Positions 18,857-29,664 of a stretch of DNA of 64,000 nt are shown piece by piece. The notes beneath the pieces are model-generated. The model was given only the letters and a program-made list of their open reading frames with translations, was not told where the DNA came from and ran no database searches. The stretch comes from Clostridium sp. DSM 17811 (GTDB lineage Bacteria > Bacillota > Clostridia > Clostridiales > Clostridiaceae), in the NCBI RefSeq assembly GCF_018861905.1, contig NZ_JAHLDU010000003.1:1-64000 (forward strand), written 5' to 3'. Numbering within the stretch: the stretch's first letter is position 1; each line of letters starts with the position of its first letter. The position numbers were made by a program, and so were the translations under genes.

Positions 18857-19705
18857 ATGGGAATTAGAGTTAATGGTAAAATAATAGTTGAAACCTACAG
18901 AGATGAAATTAAAAACATCATAAAGGATGGGGTTGATAAGGGGCTTAGAGTGCCATCAATTAAAACTATATTAGTAGGCTCTGATGGAGGTTCTTTATCA
19001 TATGTGAAAAGTCAAAATAACTTGTGCAATAAATTAGGGATCTCTTATACTTGTACTCAATTAGAGAAAGATATAAGTCAAAAGGATATCATAGATATTA
19101 TAGAAAAATTCAATGAAGATACAAGCGTAGATGGAATAATAATTCAATTACCCTTACCTAAAAACCTAGATGAGAAAGAAATCACTTCTAAAATTTCATA
19201 TAAAAAGGATATTGATGGATTAACAGATGTAAATATGGGTAGATTTTATAAGGGAGATAAAAGCTTTATTCCTTGTACTGCATTAGGGGTTATTGAAATG
19301 ATTAAAAATACGGGATGTCATATTAAAGGCAAACATGCAGTTGTTATTGGTAGAAGTAATATTGTTGGAAAACCGGTAGCTCAATTGTTATTAAATGAAG
19401 ATGCAACCGTAACCATATGTCATTCAAAAACAACGAATCTAAAAGAAGTTTGTAAAACGGCAGATATAATAGTTGCGGCTATTGGTAAACCAGGCTTTGT
19501 GACAAGTGAATTTATTAAGGAAGGAGCAATTGTTATAGATGTTGGAACTACAATGATAGATAATAAAATTACTGGAGATGTAAATTTTTATGATGTTATT
19601 AATCATGCAAGTTTTGTTACCCCAGTGCCAGGTGGAACGGGACTAATGACTACAACGATGCTTATAAAAAATGCTTGCGCTTCGTGGAGGGATAATGTTT
19701 ATTAA
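18857..19705 (+). CDS. folD: Methylenetetrahydrofolate dehydrogenase / methenyltetrahydrofolate cyclohydrolase
   Basis: 282 residues, bifunctional FolD. It has the substrate-binding segments YVKSQNN and DGIIIQLPLP with the KKDIDGL motif, the Rossmann-type GRSNIVGKP, and the C-terminal PVPGGTGLMTTTML signature. It interconverts one-carbon units on tetrahydrofolate using NADP. AAGGAG precedes the ATG. It overlaps xseA by 11 bases. Confidence 0.96.
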   Translation: MGIRVNGKIIVETYRDEIKNIIKDGVDKGLRVPSIKTILVGSDGGSLSYVKSQNNLCNKLGISYTCTQLEKDISQKDIIDIIEKFNEDTSVDGIIIQLPLPKNLDEKEITSKISYKKDIDGLTDVNMGRFYKGDKSFIPCTALGVIEMIKNTGCHIKGKHAVVIGRSNIVGKPVAQLLLNEDATVTICHSKTTNLKEVCKTADIIVAAIGKPGFVTSEFIKEGAIVIDVGTTMIDNKITGDVNFYDVINHASFVTPVPGGTGLMTTTMLIKNACASWRDNVY

Positions 19706-20900
19706 AGTAATAACAGTAACTGCCCTTAATGGGTATATTAAAAAAGTAATAGATAGTGATTTTATATTAAATAATGCTAATGTTAAAGGAGAATTATCTA
19801 ATGTAAAACTACATAGTAGTGGACATATATACTTCTCATTAAAAGATGAATTTGGAAAAGTAAATTGTGTAATGTTTAAATCGCAGGCTCAAAAGCTTGT
19901 TATTATACCTAAGGATGGTATGAATGTTATAATTAGAGGGCGAGTTTCGGTTTATGAAAAGGGTGGGGCATATCAAGTTTATTGTGATTCTATGGAGACG
20001 GATGGAGAAGGGCAATTGTTTTTAGCTTTTCAAAATTTAAAGGAGAAGTTACAGAAATTAGGATTATTTGATGAAGAACACAAAAAAATTATACCCTCAT
20101 TTCCTAGGAGAATAGGTATAGTTACATCACAAACAGGTGCTGCTGTTAAAGATATTATTAATGTTGCAACAAGGCGTAATGCTAATGTTAATATGTTAAT
20201 ATATCCAGCTCTTGTTCAAGGAGTAAGTGCTAGTGCTGAAATTGAACAAGGTATAAAATATTTCAACAACTCAAAAAATGTTGATTTAATTATTATTGCA
20301 AGAGGGGGAGGCTCAATCGAGGAATTATGGGCATTTAATGAAGAAAATTTAGCTTATGCAATATATAATTCTAAGATTCCTATAATTACAGGTATTGGTC
20401 ATGAAACAGATTTTACTATAGCAGATTTTGTTTGTGACCATAGAGCTCCAACTCCATCCTCAGCTGCAGAGATAGCAGTGAGAAATTTAAAAGATTTAAA
20501 TAATGAAATTAAATCACTTAGAGAACTTTTGTTAAGAGTTGTGGAATTTAAATTTACTAAAGAATATAATAAAATTAATTTACTAAGTAAAACTTTGAAA
20601 GTAAATAATCCCTTGAATTTTATAGTTAACCAATATACGCATATAGATAACTTAAGAGAAAATTTAAATTATAAATTTAATGCGAAAATTTCAATGGAAA
20701 AGCAGAAACTTTCAAAGTTAAATGCTTTAATGAACGCACATAACCCTTTAAATGTATTAAGCAGGGGGTATGCAGTGCTTCAAACCCATGAAAATGAGGT
20801 TATTAGTGAAATTAGTATTTTAAGAAATATTAAAGATGTAAAGATTACATTAAAGGATGGCACTGCTAGATTTAATATAAGCAATTTGGAGGAGTTATAA
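19695..20900 (+). CDS. xseA: Exodeoxyribonuclease VII large subunit
   Basis: About 401 residues: an N-terminal OB-fold (LSNVKLHSSGHIYFSLKD), the catalytic domain with PSFPRRIGIVTSQTGAAVKD, RGGGSIEELWAFN and GHETDFTIADF, and a C-terminal helical region ending NPLNVLSRGYAV. It degrades single-stranded DNA together with XseB. The ATG at 19695 follows GGAGGG and overlaps the folD end. Confidence 0.95.
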   Translation: MFIKVITVTALNGYIKKVIDSDFILNNANVKGELSNVKLHSSGHIYFSLKDEFGKVNCVMFKSQAQKLVIIPKDGMNVIIRGRVSVYEKGGAYQVYCDSMETDGEGQLFLAFQNLKEKLQKLGLFDEEHKKIIPSFPRRIGIVTSQTGAAVKDIINVATRRNANVNMLIYPALVQGVSASAEIEQGIKYFNNSKNVDLIIIARGGGSIEELWAFNEENLAYAIYNSKIPIITGIGHETDFTIADFVCDHRAPTPSSAAEIAVRNLKDLNNEIKSLRELLLRVVEFKFTKEYNKINLLSKTLKVNNPLNFIVNQYTHIDNLRENLNYKFNAKISMEKQKLSKLNALMNAHNPLNVLSRGYAVLQTHENEVISEISILRNIKDVKITLKDGTARFNISNLEEL

Positions 20901-21121
20901 TGGCAAAGAAAAAAGAATCTTATGAAACCATGATGGAAAGGCTTGAAAAAATTGTAGAAGTGATGGATTCAAATGAAGTAACACTCGAAGGAACAATGGT
21001 AAATTATGAGGAAGGTGTCAAGTTATGCAACGATTTGTATAAAATTCTCAATGACACAGAAGGTAAAATAAAAATATTAACTGATGAGGGCGAAAAAGAT
21101 TTTACGCCTCATGAGGAATAG
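20900..21121 (+). CDS. xseB: Exodeoxyribonuclease VII small subunit
   Basis: 73 residues of the expected helical hairpin (YETMMERLEKIVEVMDSNEVTLE ... YEEGVKLC region). The ATG overlaps the xseA stop, and GGAGG lies just before it, so the two subunits are coupled. Confidence 0.93.
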   Translation: MAKKKESYETMMERLEKIVEVMDSNEVTLEGTMVNYEEGVKLCNDLYKILNDTEGKIKILTDEGEKDFTPHEE

Positions 21122-21177
21122 ATAAAGAATTAAGATCATAAGGCGACTTAATAATTATAATGGAAAGAAGGAGTAAA

Positions 21178-22047
21178 ATGAATATACAATTGCTTAGAGA
21201 GTCTGTTGAAAAATGGATAGACGATTATTTTAAAGGTAAGTCTGAAAAGAATAGTAAAAACTTTGAGGCAATGAGTTACAGTATAAAAGTTGGAGGGAAA
21301 AGAGTTAGACCAATTTTAATGCTTCTTACATATGGCATGTATAAGGAAGATTATAGGAATATATTACCTTTTGCTGCAGCCCTTGAAATGATTCATACAT
21401 ACTCTCTTATTCATGATGATTTACCTTGCATGGATAATGATGATTTACGTCGTGGAAAACCTACAAATCATAAAGTTTTTGGAGAAGCGATTGCGGTCCT
21501 CGCAGGGGATGGGTTATTAAATGAGGCTATGGTAATAATGCTAGATCAATGTTTAGATGGGAATTTAAATACAGTTAAGGCAAGTAATCTTATAGCAAAA
21601 GCTTCTGGGGCAGAGGGCATGATAGCTGGGCAAATTTGTGATATTTTAAGTGAAGGAATGAAAATATCAGAAGAAAAATTATTGTATATGCATAAAAACA
21701 AAACGGGGGAACTAATTAAAGCGGCGGTAGTATGTGGTGCAACCCTTGGAAATGCTGATGAGACTGATTTGTGTTATTTAAAAGAGTATGGTGATAAATT
21801 AGGCTTAGCATTCCAAATAAAAGATGATATATTAGATGTAATTGGTGATGTTGCTATTTTAGGAAAGAATACAAAAAGCGATGAATTTAATAATAAAACT
21901 ACTTTTATAACAATGTATGGTTTAGAAAAATGTAAGCAAAAGTGTAATGATTTAACCCAGGAGTGTTTTAAGATATTAAAACAAATTAAGGTGAATACTA
22001 AATATTTAGAAGAAATTACGGAATCTTTATTGAGAAGGGAATATTAA
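21178..22047 (+). CDS. ispA: Farnesyl/geranylgeranyl diphosphate synthase
   Basis: About 289 residues of a trans-isoprenyl diphosphate synthase. First aspartate-rich motif DDLPCMDNDD with RRGKPT after it, second motif KDDILDV, and GGKRVRP near the N terminus. The amino acids before the first DDxxD motif fit a short-chain (C15) enzyme. It sits directly ahead of dxs, giving an isoprenoid cluster. The ATG at 21178 follows AAGGAG. Confidence 0.92.
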   Translation: MNIQLLRESVEKWIDDYFKGKSEKNSKNFEAMSYSIKVGGKRVRPILMLLTYGMYKEDYRNILPFAAALEMIHTYSLIHDDLPCMDNDDLRRGKPTNHKVFGEAIAVLAGDGLLNEAMVIMLDQCLDGNLNTVKASNLIAKASGAEGMIAGQICDILSEGMKISEEKLLYMHKNKTGELIKAAVVCGATLGNADETDLCYLKEYGDKLGLAFQIKDDILDVIGDVAILGKNTKSDEFNNKTTFITMYGLEKCKQKCNDLTQECFKILKQIKVNTKYLEEITESLLRREY

Positions 22048-22121
22048 AAATAAAACAACTATTTTTAATTATTAATTATATTTTAGATGTCATTAAATGG
22101 GTTTTATAGTCGAAATAGCTT

Positions 22122-22150
22122 TTGAATTAAATAATATTATATGATATAAT
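22122..22150 (+). promoter_or_regulatory. Promoter for dxs
   Basis: TTGAAT (22122-22127), a 17-base spacer and TATAAT (22145-22150), 52 bases before the dxs ATG; sigma-A type. Confidence 0.55.
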
Positions 22151-22201
22151 ATTTCCATAAATGTGGGTGAAATAATATATTTTATAAAAGAGGATAGATA
22201 T

Positions 22202-24064
22202 ATGAGTAAAATAATAGATAATTTTAATGATATAAATGAAATAAAAAAAATGACTATACAAGAGCTGAATGACTTTGCAAAGGAAATTAGACACTTTCTA
22301 ATTGAAAAAGTATCTAAAACGGGAGGACATCTAGCTTCTAATTTGGGCGTGGTGGAATTAACGTTGAGCTTATATAATGTTTTTGATTTGAATAAAGACA
22401 AATTAATATGGGATGTAGGGCACCAATCATATGTACATAAAATTCTTACGGGAAGAAAAGATAAATTTGACTTACTTAGAAATTATGGTGGATTAAGTGG
22501 CTTTCCCAAAAGAGAAGAAAGTAAATATGATATTTTTGAAGCAGGACATAGTAGTACTTCTATTTCAGCAGGGGCTGGCATTGCAAGGGCTCGTGATTTA
22601 CAAAAGGGAGACTATAATGTTATTTCGATTATAGGTGATGGGGCACTTACAGGTGGTATGTCTTTTGAGGCATTAAACGATATAGGATTTAGAAAAACTA
22701 AGATGATTATTGTGCTAAATGATAATCAAATGTCTATTTCTAAAAACGTGGGAGGTATGTCAAAATATCTAAGTCAATTTAGGATTGACCCAACTTATAA
22801 TAGAATTAAAAAAGAAATAAATTCTACGCTTAGAAAGATCCCTAGTGTAGGTGATGGAATGATTAATTCAATTCAAAAGATAAAAAACGGAATTAAACAG
22901 GTAGTGGTTCCAGGAATGTTATTTGAAAATATGGGTATAACTTATTTAGGGCCTATAGATGGACATGATATTAAGGAAGTAAGTAAGGTTTTAAAACTTG
23001 CAAAAAAAATAGATGGACCTGTGATTATCCATGTAATAACTAAAAAAGGCAAGGGTTATAAATTTGCTGAAGAGCAGCCAAATAAATTTCATGGTGTGGG
23101 TCCATTTAATCCATTAAATGGAGAATTATGTAGTAGTCACAAGGAAAGTTATTCTGAGGCGTTTGGGGAGCAGATTGTAACTTTAGCAAAGGAAAATAAA
23201 AATATAGTAGCAATAACAGCGGCAATGCCTGAAGGAACAGGACTAGAATCGTTTTCAAAAGAATTTAGGAATAGATTTTTTGATGTGGGTATTGCAGAGC
23301 AGCATGCAGTTACTATGGCTGCAGGGATGGCTTCACAAGGGCTTAAGCCGATTTTTGCAGTTTACTCTACATTTTTACAACGAGCGTATGATCAAATTTT
23401 ACATGATGTATGTATTCAAAAATTACCTGTTATTTTTGCAATTGATAGGGCAGGCATTGTTGGACAAGATGGGGAAACACATCAAGGAATATTTGATTTA
23501 TCATATTTATCGCATATTCCTAATATGACAATTATGGCTCCTAAATGTATAGGAGAACTTAAGACAATGCTTACGTTTGCAGTTAAACAAGATTATCCAA
23601 TTGCTATAAGATATCCTAGAGGTGGAGATAACCCAAATGTTAAAATGTCTCCTATTAATGACTTTAAGAGGGGAAAGTGGGAGACTCTACTTGATGGTGG
23701 CAAAATAGCATTTATAGCTACAGGTAAAATGGTACAAAATGCAATATTAGTTAGAGAAAAATTATTGAATATGGGAATAGAAGCTACTGTAATTAATGCA
23801 TGTTTTATCAAACCTATTGATAAAACACTAATATCAGAACTTGTAGATAAAAAATATTCTTTAGTGACTATTGAGGATAATATAGTTCATGGTGGATTAG
23901 GTTCTTTAGTATTAGAATATGTGAATTCATTGAACAAGAATGTGAAGGTAATTAATTTAGGATTTAATGATGAATTTATTCCACATGGGTCAGTTGATAT
24001 ACTGTATAAGTTATATAAACTAGATGTAGATGGAATTTTTGATAGTATTTTAAAATTAGTTTAA
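22202..24064 (+). CDS. dxs: 1-deoxy-D-xylulose-5-phosphate synthase
   Basis: 620 residues. Thiamine-diphosphate-dependent first enzyme of the MEP isoprenoid pathway, joining pyruvate and glyceraldehyde 3-phosphate. The ThDP motif [15 protein letters not shown] is present, as are HGVGPFNP, the transketolase-like pyrimidine domain ([18 protein letters not shown]) and the C-terminal domain. The ATG at 22202 is chosen because GAGGATAG precedes it. Confidence 0.97.
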   Translation: MSKIIDNFNDINEIKKMTIQELNDFAKEIRHFLIEKVSKTGGHLASNLGVVELTLSLYNVFDLNKDKLIWDVGHQSYVHKILTGRKDKFDLLRNYGGLSGFPKREESKYDIFEAGHSSTSISAGAGIARARDLQKGDYNVISIIGDGALTGGMSFEALNDIGFRKTKMIIVLNDNQMSISKNVGGMSKYLSQFRIDPTYNRIKKEINSTLRKIPSVGDGMINSIQKIKNGIKQVVVPGMLFENMGITYLGPIDGHDIKEVSKVLKLAKKIDGPVIIHVITKKGKGYKFAEEQPNKFHGVGPFNPLNGELCSSHKESYSEAFGEQIVTLAKENKNIVAITAAMPEGTGLESFSKEFRNRFFDVGIAEQHAVTMAAGMASQGLKPIFAVYSTFLQRAYDQILHDVCIQKLPVIFAIDRAGIVGQDGETHQGIFDLSYLSHIPNMTIMAPKCIGELKTMLTFAVKQDYPIAIRYPRGGDNPNVKMSPINDFKRGKWETLLDGGKIAFIATGKMVQNAILVREKLLNMGIEATVINACFIKPIDKTLISELVDKKYSLVTIEDNIVHGGLGSLVLEYVNSLNKNVKVINLGFNDEFIPHGSVDILYKLYKLDVDGIFDSILKLV

Positions 24065-24097
24065 TAATTTACTTTAGTAGGGATTAAGGAGTTTTTT

Positions 24098-24925
24098 ATG
24101 ATAGAAAATAAAGAGAGATTAGATGTTATTGTGGTTGAAAGAGGCATTTTATTTTCAAGAGAAAGAGCAAAGGAAAATATTATTGCTGGAAATATATTTG
24201 TCGATGGTATTATGACTACTAAATGCGGAAAAAAAATTGATGTTACATCTAGCATTGAGTTTATTGGTAAAGACATCCCATACGTTAGTAGGGGAGGTCT
24301 TAAACTTCAAAAGGCTATAGAGGCCTTTAAAATTGATCTTAAGGATAAAGTTTGCCTGGATATAGGCGCATCTACGGGAGGGTTTACAGACTGCATGATT
24401 CAACATGGAGCATGCAGGGTATACTCGATAGATGTTGGAATAAATCAGCTAGATGATAAGTTGAAGCTTGACCCTCGAGTAGTTTCTATGGAGAAAACAA
24501 ATATCAGATATTTAAATAAAGAGAGCATTTGCGAACTTGCAGATTTTGCAAGTATTGATGTGTCATTTATATCGCTTGAAAAAGTGATTCCTAATTTATT
24601 AAATCTATTGAAAAATGATGGTAGTGTTGTGGCATTATTGAAGCCACAATTTGAAGTAGGTATAGGTGTAGTAAATAAAAAAGGTGTGGTTAAAAAACCT
24701 AGTGACCATATCGATGTAATAGTTGGAGTACTAAATCTTCTTAAAAATCTTAATGTAAAGGTTATTAATGTTGATTATTCATCAATAAAAGGGCCTAATG
24801 GAAATATTGAGTATCTAGTTTATTTTACTAAATCGAAAAATAACTATGCTGATTATGTTGAAGATAACGTGGCTTTATTAGTTAGTGAGGCCCATAGAAG
24901 TTTAAATTGTCTAAAACGGGAATAA
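24098..24925 (+). CDS. tlyA: TlyA-type rRNA 2'-O-methyltransferase (hemolysin A family)
   Basis: 275 residues: an N-terminal S4 RNA-binding domain (RLDVIVVERGILFSRERAKE), then an FtsJ-like SAM domain with CLDIGASTGGFTDCM and a KPQFEVG motif. Homologues methylate cytidines in 16S and 23S rRNA. The gene order tlyA-nadK-argR-recN is a conserved Firmicute cluster. Confidence 0.92.
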   Translation: MIENKERLDVIVVERGILFSRERAKENIIAGNIFVDGIMTTKCGKKIDVTSSIEFIGKDIPYVSRGGLKLQKAIEAFKIDLKDKVCLDIGASTGGFTDCMIQHGACRVYSIDVGINQLDDKLKLDPRVVSMEKTNIRYLNKESICELADFASIDVSFISLEKVIPNLLNLLKNDGSVVALLKPQFEVGIGVVNKKGVVKKPSDHIDVIVGVLNLLKNLNVKVINVDYSSIKGPNGNIEYLVYFTKSKNNYADYVEDNVALLVSEAHRSLNCLKRE

Positions 24926-24963
24926 TAAATAGTGTGCGTTATAGAAAATGGTAAGGAGGAAAT

Positions 24964-25845
24964 ATGAAAAACATTGGCATTAATATAAATACCACTAAAG
25001 ATAAGGATGGGAAAATTGGTAAATATGTAAAAAATATTATTAGCCAATATATTGATGATACTAATATATTTGTGTTTAAAGATTCTATTGGACTTGAAAA
25101 TATTAAATATAACTATTTGGATATTATTGTTGCTTTAGGTGGAGATGGGACTATATTAAGAACATCTCGTAATTTAAATAATTCCAATATTCCAATACTA
25201 GGAGTAAATATAGGAAATTTAGGATTTCTCTCTAGTGTGGAACTACTAGAATTTGAAACTGCTATGAAAAGATTTATTAATGATGATTATTATGTAGAAG
25301 AGAGAATGATGCTTAATTGTACTTTGCCAAATAGGAATGAACTTGAAAAATATACGGCACTTAATGATATTGTTGTATCAAAGGGAACACTTGCGAGAGT
25401 TGTTAAATATGAACTTCATATAGATAATAAGTTTTACATCGATTTTACAGGTGATGGACTTATAATAGCTACACCAACAGGATCTACAGCATACTCTCTA
25501 TCAGCAGGGGGGCCTATAATATATCCTAATCTAGATGTTATAGAGGTAACACCTATTTGTCCATTATCGTTGTCTATGAGAACCATAGTGCTAGATAGTA
25601 AAAGTGAAATATCTGTAAATATAAAATGTGAACATGAAAGTATATTTTTGACATTAGATGGTCAAAGGGCAATAAAATTAAACAGCTATGAGAAAATACT
25701 GGTAAGTGTTTCAGATCAAAAATGTAGATTAGTTAAATTTAATGATTATAATTATTTTGGTATTTTGAGGAAAAAAATAATTTCTAGAACAACAGATTGT
25801 GAAGGAGAAAAAGATGAAGATATCGCGTCATGCAAAAATAATTGA
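24964..25845 (+). CDS. nadK: NAD kinase
   Basis: 293 residues. ATP-NAD kinase with GGDGTILR (catalytic Asp), NLGFLSSVE, the NAD-binding TPTGSTAYSLSAGGP and the C-terminal domain LTLDGQ. It makes NADP from NAD. AAGGAGG precedes the ATG. Its 3' end overlaps argR by 32 bases. Confidence 0.95.
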   Translation: MKNIGININTTKDKDGKIGKYVKNIISQYIDDTNIFVFKDSIGLENIKYNYLDIIVALGGDGTILRTSRNLNNSNIPILGVNIGNLGFLSSVELLEFETAMKRFINDDYYVEERMMLNCTLPNRNELEKYTALNDIVVSKGTLARVVKYELHIDNKFYIDFTGDGLIIATPTGSTAYSLSAGGPIIYPNLDVIEVTPICPLSLSMRTIVLDSKSEISVNIKCEHESIFLTLDGQRAIKLNSYEKILVSVSDQKCRLVKFNDYNYFGILRKKIISRTTDCEGEKDEDIASCKNN

Positions 25846-26266
25846 GATCATTCAGTCTAAAGATGTTGAAACTCAAGAACAGTTGGCACAAGAATTAAAA
25901 AACAATGGGTTTGATATTACTCAAGCAACTGTTTCTAGAGATATAAAAGAATTAAAATTAATTAAGGTTATGAATGCACATGGAACTCACATATATTCGA
26001 CCAGTTCTCCGGGTGATAGTTTTTTATCAAATAAATTGGTTAATATTTTTTCTCAGACCGTTTTGTATGTTGATAATGTAGATAAATTTATAGTACTTAA
26101 GACAATATCAGGAGCTGGCGCTGCCGCAGCTGAAGCCTTAGATTCTTTGAAATTTAGTGGGATTGTAGGTACGGTGGCTGGAGATAACACTGTTTTTATT
26201 TTAGTTAGAAGAGAAGAAGATTGTAAAGAGATAATTCAAAAGGTTAAAAAAATGATTAGTGAATAG
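25814..26266 (+). CDS. argR: Arginine repressor
   Basis: 150 residues: an N-terminal winged helix (ISRHAKIIEII ... TVSRDIKELKLIKV) and a C-terminal oligomerisation/arginine-binding domain (SGAGAAAAEALD, VAGDNTVFI). It is a hexameric regulator of arginine metabolism genes. The ATG at 25814 has GAAGGAG upstream and lies inside the end of nadK. Confidence 0.95.
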   Translation: MKISRHAKIIEIIQSKDVETQEQLAQELKNNGFDITQATVSRDIKELKLIKVMNAHGTHIYSTSSPGDSFLSNKLVNIFSQTVLYVDNVDKFIVLKTISGAGAAAAEALDSLKFSGIVGTVAGDNTVFILVRREEDCKEIIQKVKKMISE

Positions 26267-26277
26267 GAGGAATAAGT

Positions 26278-27966
26278 ATGCTCCTACAATTAAATATTAT
26301 GAATTTTGCCCTAATTGAAAAATTAAGCATTAATTTTGAAAGAGGTTTTAATGTTCTATCAGGTGAAACTGGAGCAGGAAAATCAATTTTAATTGATGCT
26401 ATAAATTATGTATTAGGGGGTAAATTTAATAAGAGCTTAATTAGAACAGGGGAAAATAAAACTTATGTAGAGGCTATTTTCACCATAGATAACCAAAATA
26501 GTAGGAATGTTTTGGAAGAGATGGATATCGATTATGAGGATACAGTATTTATAAGTCGTGAAACTTTTCAATCTGGGAAAAGTATTGCTAAAGTTAATGG
26601 TAAATCTTTGTTACTCTCAAAAGTTAAATATATTAGTAAGAATCTACTAGATATTCATGGTCAACATGATAACCATAACTTATTAGATAAAGCTAATCAT
26701 ATATTTTATGTGGATTCCTTTGGTAATGAGAGGCTCAGAACGGATATAATTGAATATAATGACAAATATACAAAAATGATTAGTATAAAAAATAGAATTC
26801 TTAAACTTGAAGGTAATGAAGGAGAACGAGATAAGAGAATCGATTTTTTAAATTATCAGTTAGAAGAGATTAAAAATGCTAATCTCAAAATTGGTGAAGA
26901 TGAGGAACTTATAGAAAAATATGCAATAGTTAGTAATTCTGAAAATTTGGAGAAACATTTATCAAGAAGTTATCAATTATTATACACTAGTGATGAGGAA
27001 AATCCCTCAGTATTGTATAATTTAGCTATTGCAATAAAAGAACTTCGAACTATTGAAAAACATATGGATAAAATAAAGGAAATTACGGATTCTATTGAAG
27101 AAAATTATTTTAATATTGAGGAAAATATCACAGAAATCAGAGACTTAAAAGAGTCAATTTATTATGATGAAAAAGAACTAGAATACATGAATAGTAGAAT
27201 AAGCCAAATTAATAATTGTAAGAAGAAGTATGGAGCTACTATAAAAGAAATTTATGAGTATAGAGAAAAAATTGATGTTGAGTATGAAGAATTAACTAAT
27301 AGTAGTGAAATAATCCTTTCTCTAAAAAAAGAAAAAATAGTTATTGAGGGTGAAATGAGAATTATAGCAAATGAAATTCACGAAATTAGATGTGAGACAG
27401 CAAAAAATCTTCAAGATAAAATAAAAGAAGAACTTAATTATATTGGACTTGAAAAAAGTAAATTTTTTATTGAAGTAAAGATTACAGATGAATTTTATAA
27501 AAATGGTTGTGATAAAGTTCAATTTTGTATAGCTACAAATCCAGGTGAACCATTAAATCCGTTAGAGGAAATAGTATCTGGGGGAGAATTATCACGTATC
27601 ATGCTTGCACTTAAAACTGTGTTCGTGGATAAGGATGAAATACCCACTGTTATATTTGATGAAATAGATACTGGTATTAGTGGTAGGATTGCGCAATGTG
27701 TTGCAGAAAAAATGTATCTAATATCATTAAACCATCAAATTTTTTGCGTAACTCATTTGCCTCAAATAGCTAGTATGGCAGATATAAATTATCTAATATC
27801 CAAAAATGTTATAAATGATAAAACATATACTAATGTTATACGAATGAATGATAATGAAAAACAACAAGAAATAGCTAGAATGATAGGTGGCACAGAGGTT
27901 ACTAAATTAACATTAGAAAATTCTAAGGAAATGATAAATTTGGCTAATGATCGAAAGAAAAAATAG
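26278..27966 (+). CDS. recN: DNA repair protein RecN
   Basis: 562 residues, SMC-like ATPase. Walker A GETGAGKSIL near the N terminus, a Q-loop-region IHGQHDNHNLLD, central coiled coil, the ABC signature VSGGELSRIMLA and Walker B PTVIFDEIDTGISG, then an H-loop CVTHLPQIA. It acts early in double-strand-break repair. GGAGG precedes the ATG, 11 bases after argR. Confidence 0.96.
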   Translation: MLLQLNIMNFALIEKLSINFERGFNVLSGETGAGKSILIDAINYVLGGKFNKSLIRTGENKTYVEAIFTIDNQNSRNVLEEMDIDYEDTVFISRETFQSGKSIAKVNGKSLLLSKVKYISKNLLDIHGQHDNHNLLDKANHIFYVDSFGNERLRTDIIEYNDKYTKMISIKNRILKLEGNEGERDKRIDFLNYQLEEIKNANLKIGEDEELIEKYAIVSNSENLEKHLSRSYQLLYTSDEENPSVLYNLAIAIKELRTIEKHMDKIKEITDSIEENYFNIEENITEIRDLKESIYYDEKELEYMNSRISQINNCKKKYGATIKEIYEYREKIDVEYEELTNSSEIILSLKKEKIVIEGEMRIIANEIHEIRCETAKNLQDKIKEELNYIGLEKSKFFIEVKITDEFYKNGCDKVQFCIATNPGEPLNPLEEIVSGGELSRIMLALKTVFVDKDEIPTVIFDEIDTGISGRIAQCVAEKMYLISLNHQIFCVTHLPQIASMADINYLISKNVINDKTYTNVIRMNDNEKQQEIARMIGGTEVTKLTLENSKEMINLANDRKKK

Positions 27967-28015
27967 TTTTGATTTTTATATGAATATAGTAATAAAAATT
28001 TATTTAAAAGGGAAA

Positions 28016-28047
28016 AATAAAGTCATTAAATATGACTTTATTTTTTT
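28016..28047 (+). terminator. Intrinsic terminator after recN
   Basis: An 11-bp stem AATAAAGTCAT / ATGACTTTATT (28016-28026, 28032-28042), then a T-run. The gap 28048-28315 is AT-rich; I see no confident sigma-F/sigma-G promoter for spoIVB in it. Confidence 0.8.
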
Positions 28048-28315
28048 CGCTTTTAAAGTTACTGGGATTATAAACTGATTTATTTTAATAATTTATAAAA
28101 GTTTAAATGTGAGTAATATTATAATAAAATTCAATGAAATAGTTCAATGTTGTTTTTTTTATAAAATAATTGAAATACAGAAGAATTTTTTTAATTTATC
28201 ATAATTTAGTTTTGAATCTATGTCTTTGACTATTTTTGAATTAATAGTATAGCATAATATGGAGATTGTGAGGGTAACTTAAATTTATAACTATTAGAGA
28301 AAAGGAGATAAGCTT

Positions 28316-29539
28316 ATGAAAAAAAGATTGAATATATTTTGCTTACTTATAACACCAATACTAATAATTGCTTTAGGTGTTTGCTACCAAAGTCAAAGTA
28401 TAGCTGTTTCTGCATTTGCCAAATCAAAACAAACTTTATATTTTAATAACACTATAAATGCAAAAGTAAATACAAATAATGTTCTTTCAGATCATTATAT
28501 AATTGAAAAAGACAAAAAATCAAAAGAAGATACAGATAAAATGTTAAAAGCAAAATCTACTTTTGTAACAGAAAATCAAGATATAATGGTTTATCCAGGA
28601 GGTCAACCAATTGGTGTTAAACTAAATACTAAAGGAGTTCTAGTGGTGGCTTTATCTGATATCGATGGTACTAATGGTAAAAAACAAAGTCCTGCTTCAA
28701 ATGCCGGTGTAGAAATAGGAGATAGTATAATAAAGATAAATAATATTGTTATAAATCATGCCGAGGATATAAGGCGATTTGTTAATAGCGAAAAAAATCC
28801 GGAACTTACACTTAAAATACAACGTAGAAATGGTTCCAAAATTTTTGATGTAAAGGTTAAACCTACTATTGATTCAACAGATGGTAAACAAAAAATTGGG
28901 TTATGGGTAAGAGATTCTACTGCGGGCGTTGGTACGTTAACATTATATGATAGTAAAACTAACAAATTTGCAGCGTTAGGTCACCCAATTACAGATTCTG
29001 ATACTGGAACAATATTAAGTATTAACAATGGTGTAATAATATCATCTAATATAATTTCTATAAAGAAAGGTACGAAAGGAACACCGGGAGAGTTAAGGGG
29101 GCTTTTTATAGATGAAAATAAAATAAAAGGTCAATTGATAAACAATACAGAATGTGGTATATTTGGTAATGGAACTAAAAGTCTTATAAACAATAAATTT
29201 AATAAACCTATGAAAATAGGTCTTAAAAATGAGATAAAAGAAGGCGAAGCACAAATTTTAACTACTATTAATGGTAATGAGCCGGAATTATTTAAAATAG
29301 AAATTCAAAAGCTATTGCAACAAGATATACCAGGCTCAAAAAGTATGATAATTAAAATTACAGATCCTAGGCTTTTAGAAAAAACCGGAGGCATAGTGCA
29401 AGGTATGAGTGGTAGTCCAATAATTCAAAACAATAAAATTGTTGGAGCGGTTACTCATGTTTTAATTAATAAACCTGACGTTGGATATGGTATATATATT
29501 GAATGGATGTTAAAAGATGCAGGCATTTTATCAAAATAA
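28316..29539 (+). CDS. spoIVB: SpoIVB serine peptidase (S55)
   Basis: 407 residues: an N-terminal signal/anchor helix, a PDZ domain (about 115-190, SNAGVEIGDSIIKINN), and the S55 peptidase domain with a catalytic His in ALGHPITD and Ser (about 367) in GMSGSP. Made in the forespore, it crosses to the intermembrane space and cleaves SpoIVFA to activate pro-sigma-K processing. AAAGGAG precedes the ATG. The spoIVB-spo0A order is conserved in endospore formers. Confidence 0.95.
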   Translation: MKKRLNIFCLLITPILIIALGVCYQSQSIAVSAFAKSKQTLYFNNTINAKVNTNNVLSDHYIIEKDKKSKEDTDKMLKAKSTFVTENQDIMVYPGGQPIGVKLNTKGVLVVALSDIDGTNGKKQSPASNAGVEIGDSIIKINNIVINHAEDIRRFVNSEKNPELTLKIQRRNGSKIFDVKVKPTIDSTDGKQKIGLWVRDSTAGVGTLTLYDSKTNKFAALGHPITDSDTGTILSINNGVIISSNIISIKKGTKGTPGELRGLFIDENKIKGQLINNTECGIFGNGTKSLINNKFNKPMKIGLKNEIKEGEAQILTTINGNEPELFKIEIQKLLQQDIPGSKSMIIKITDPRLLEKTGGIVQGMSGSPIIQNNKIVGAVTHVLINKPDVGYGIYIEWMLKDAGILSK

Positions 29540-29609
29540 CTAGCATTATCTAAAAAAAAGAGGTAAAATAGATATAATGAGATATAGAGTAGCATATGTT
29601 ATCCTATAC

Positions 29610-29657
29610 ATTACAAATAAATGATAATTTATCATTTATTTGTAATATTTTTTTTAA
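29610..29657 (+). terminator. Intrinsic terminator between spoIVB and spo0A
   Basis: A near-perfect long inverted repeat centred at 29628 (arms ATTACAAATAAATGAT and complement, about 16 bp) followed by an eight-base T-run. Confidence 0.85.
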
Positions 29658-29664
29658 TATAAGA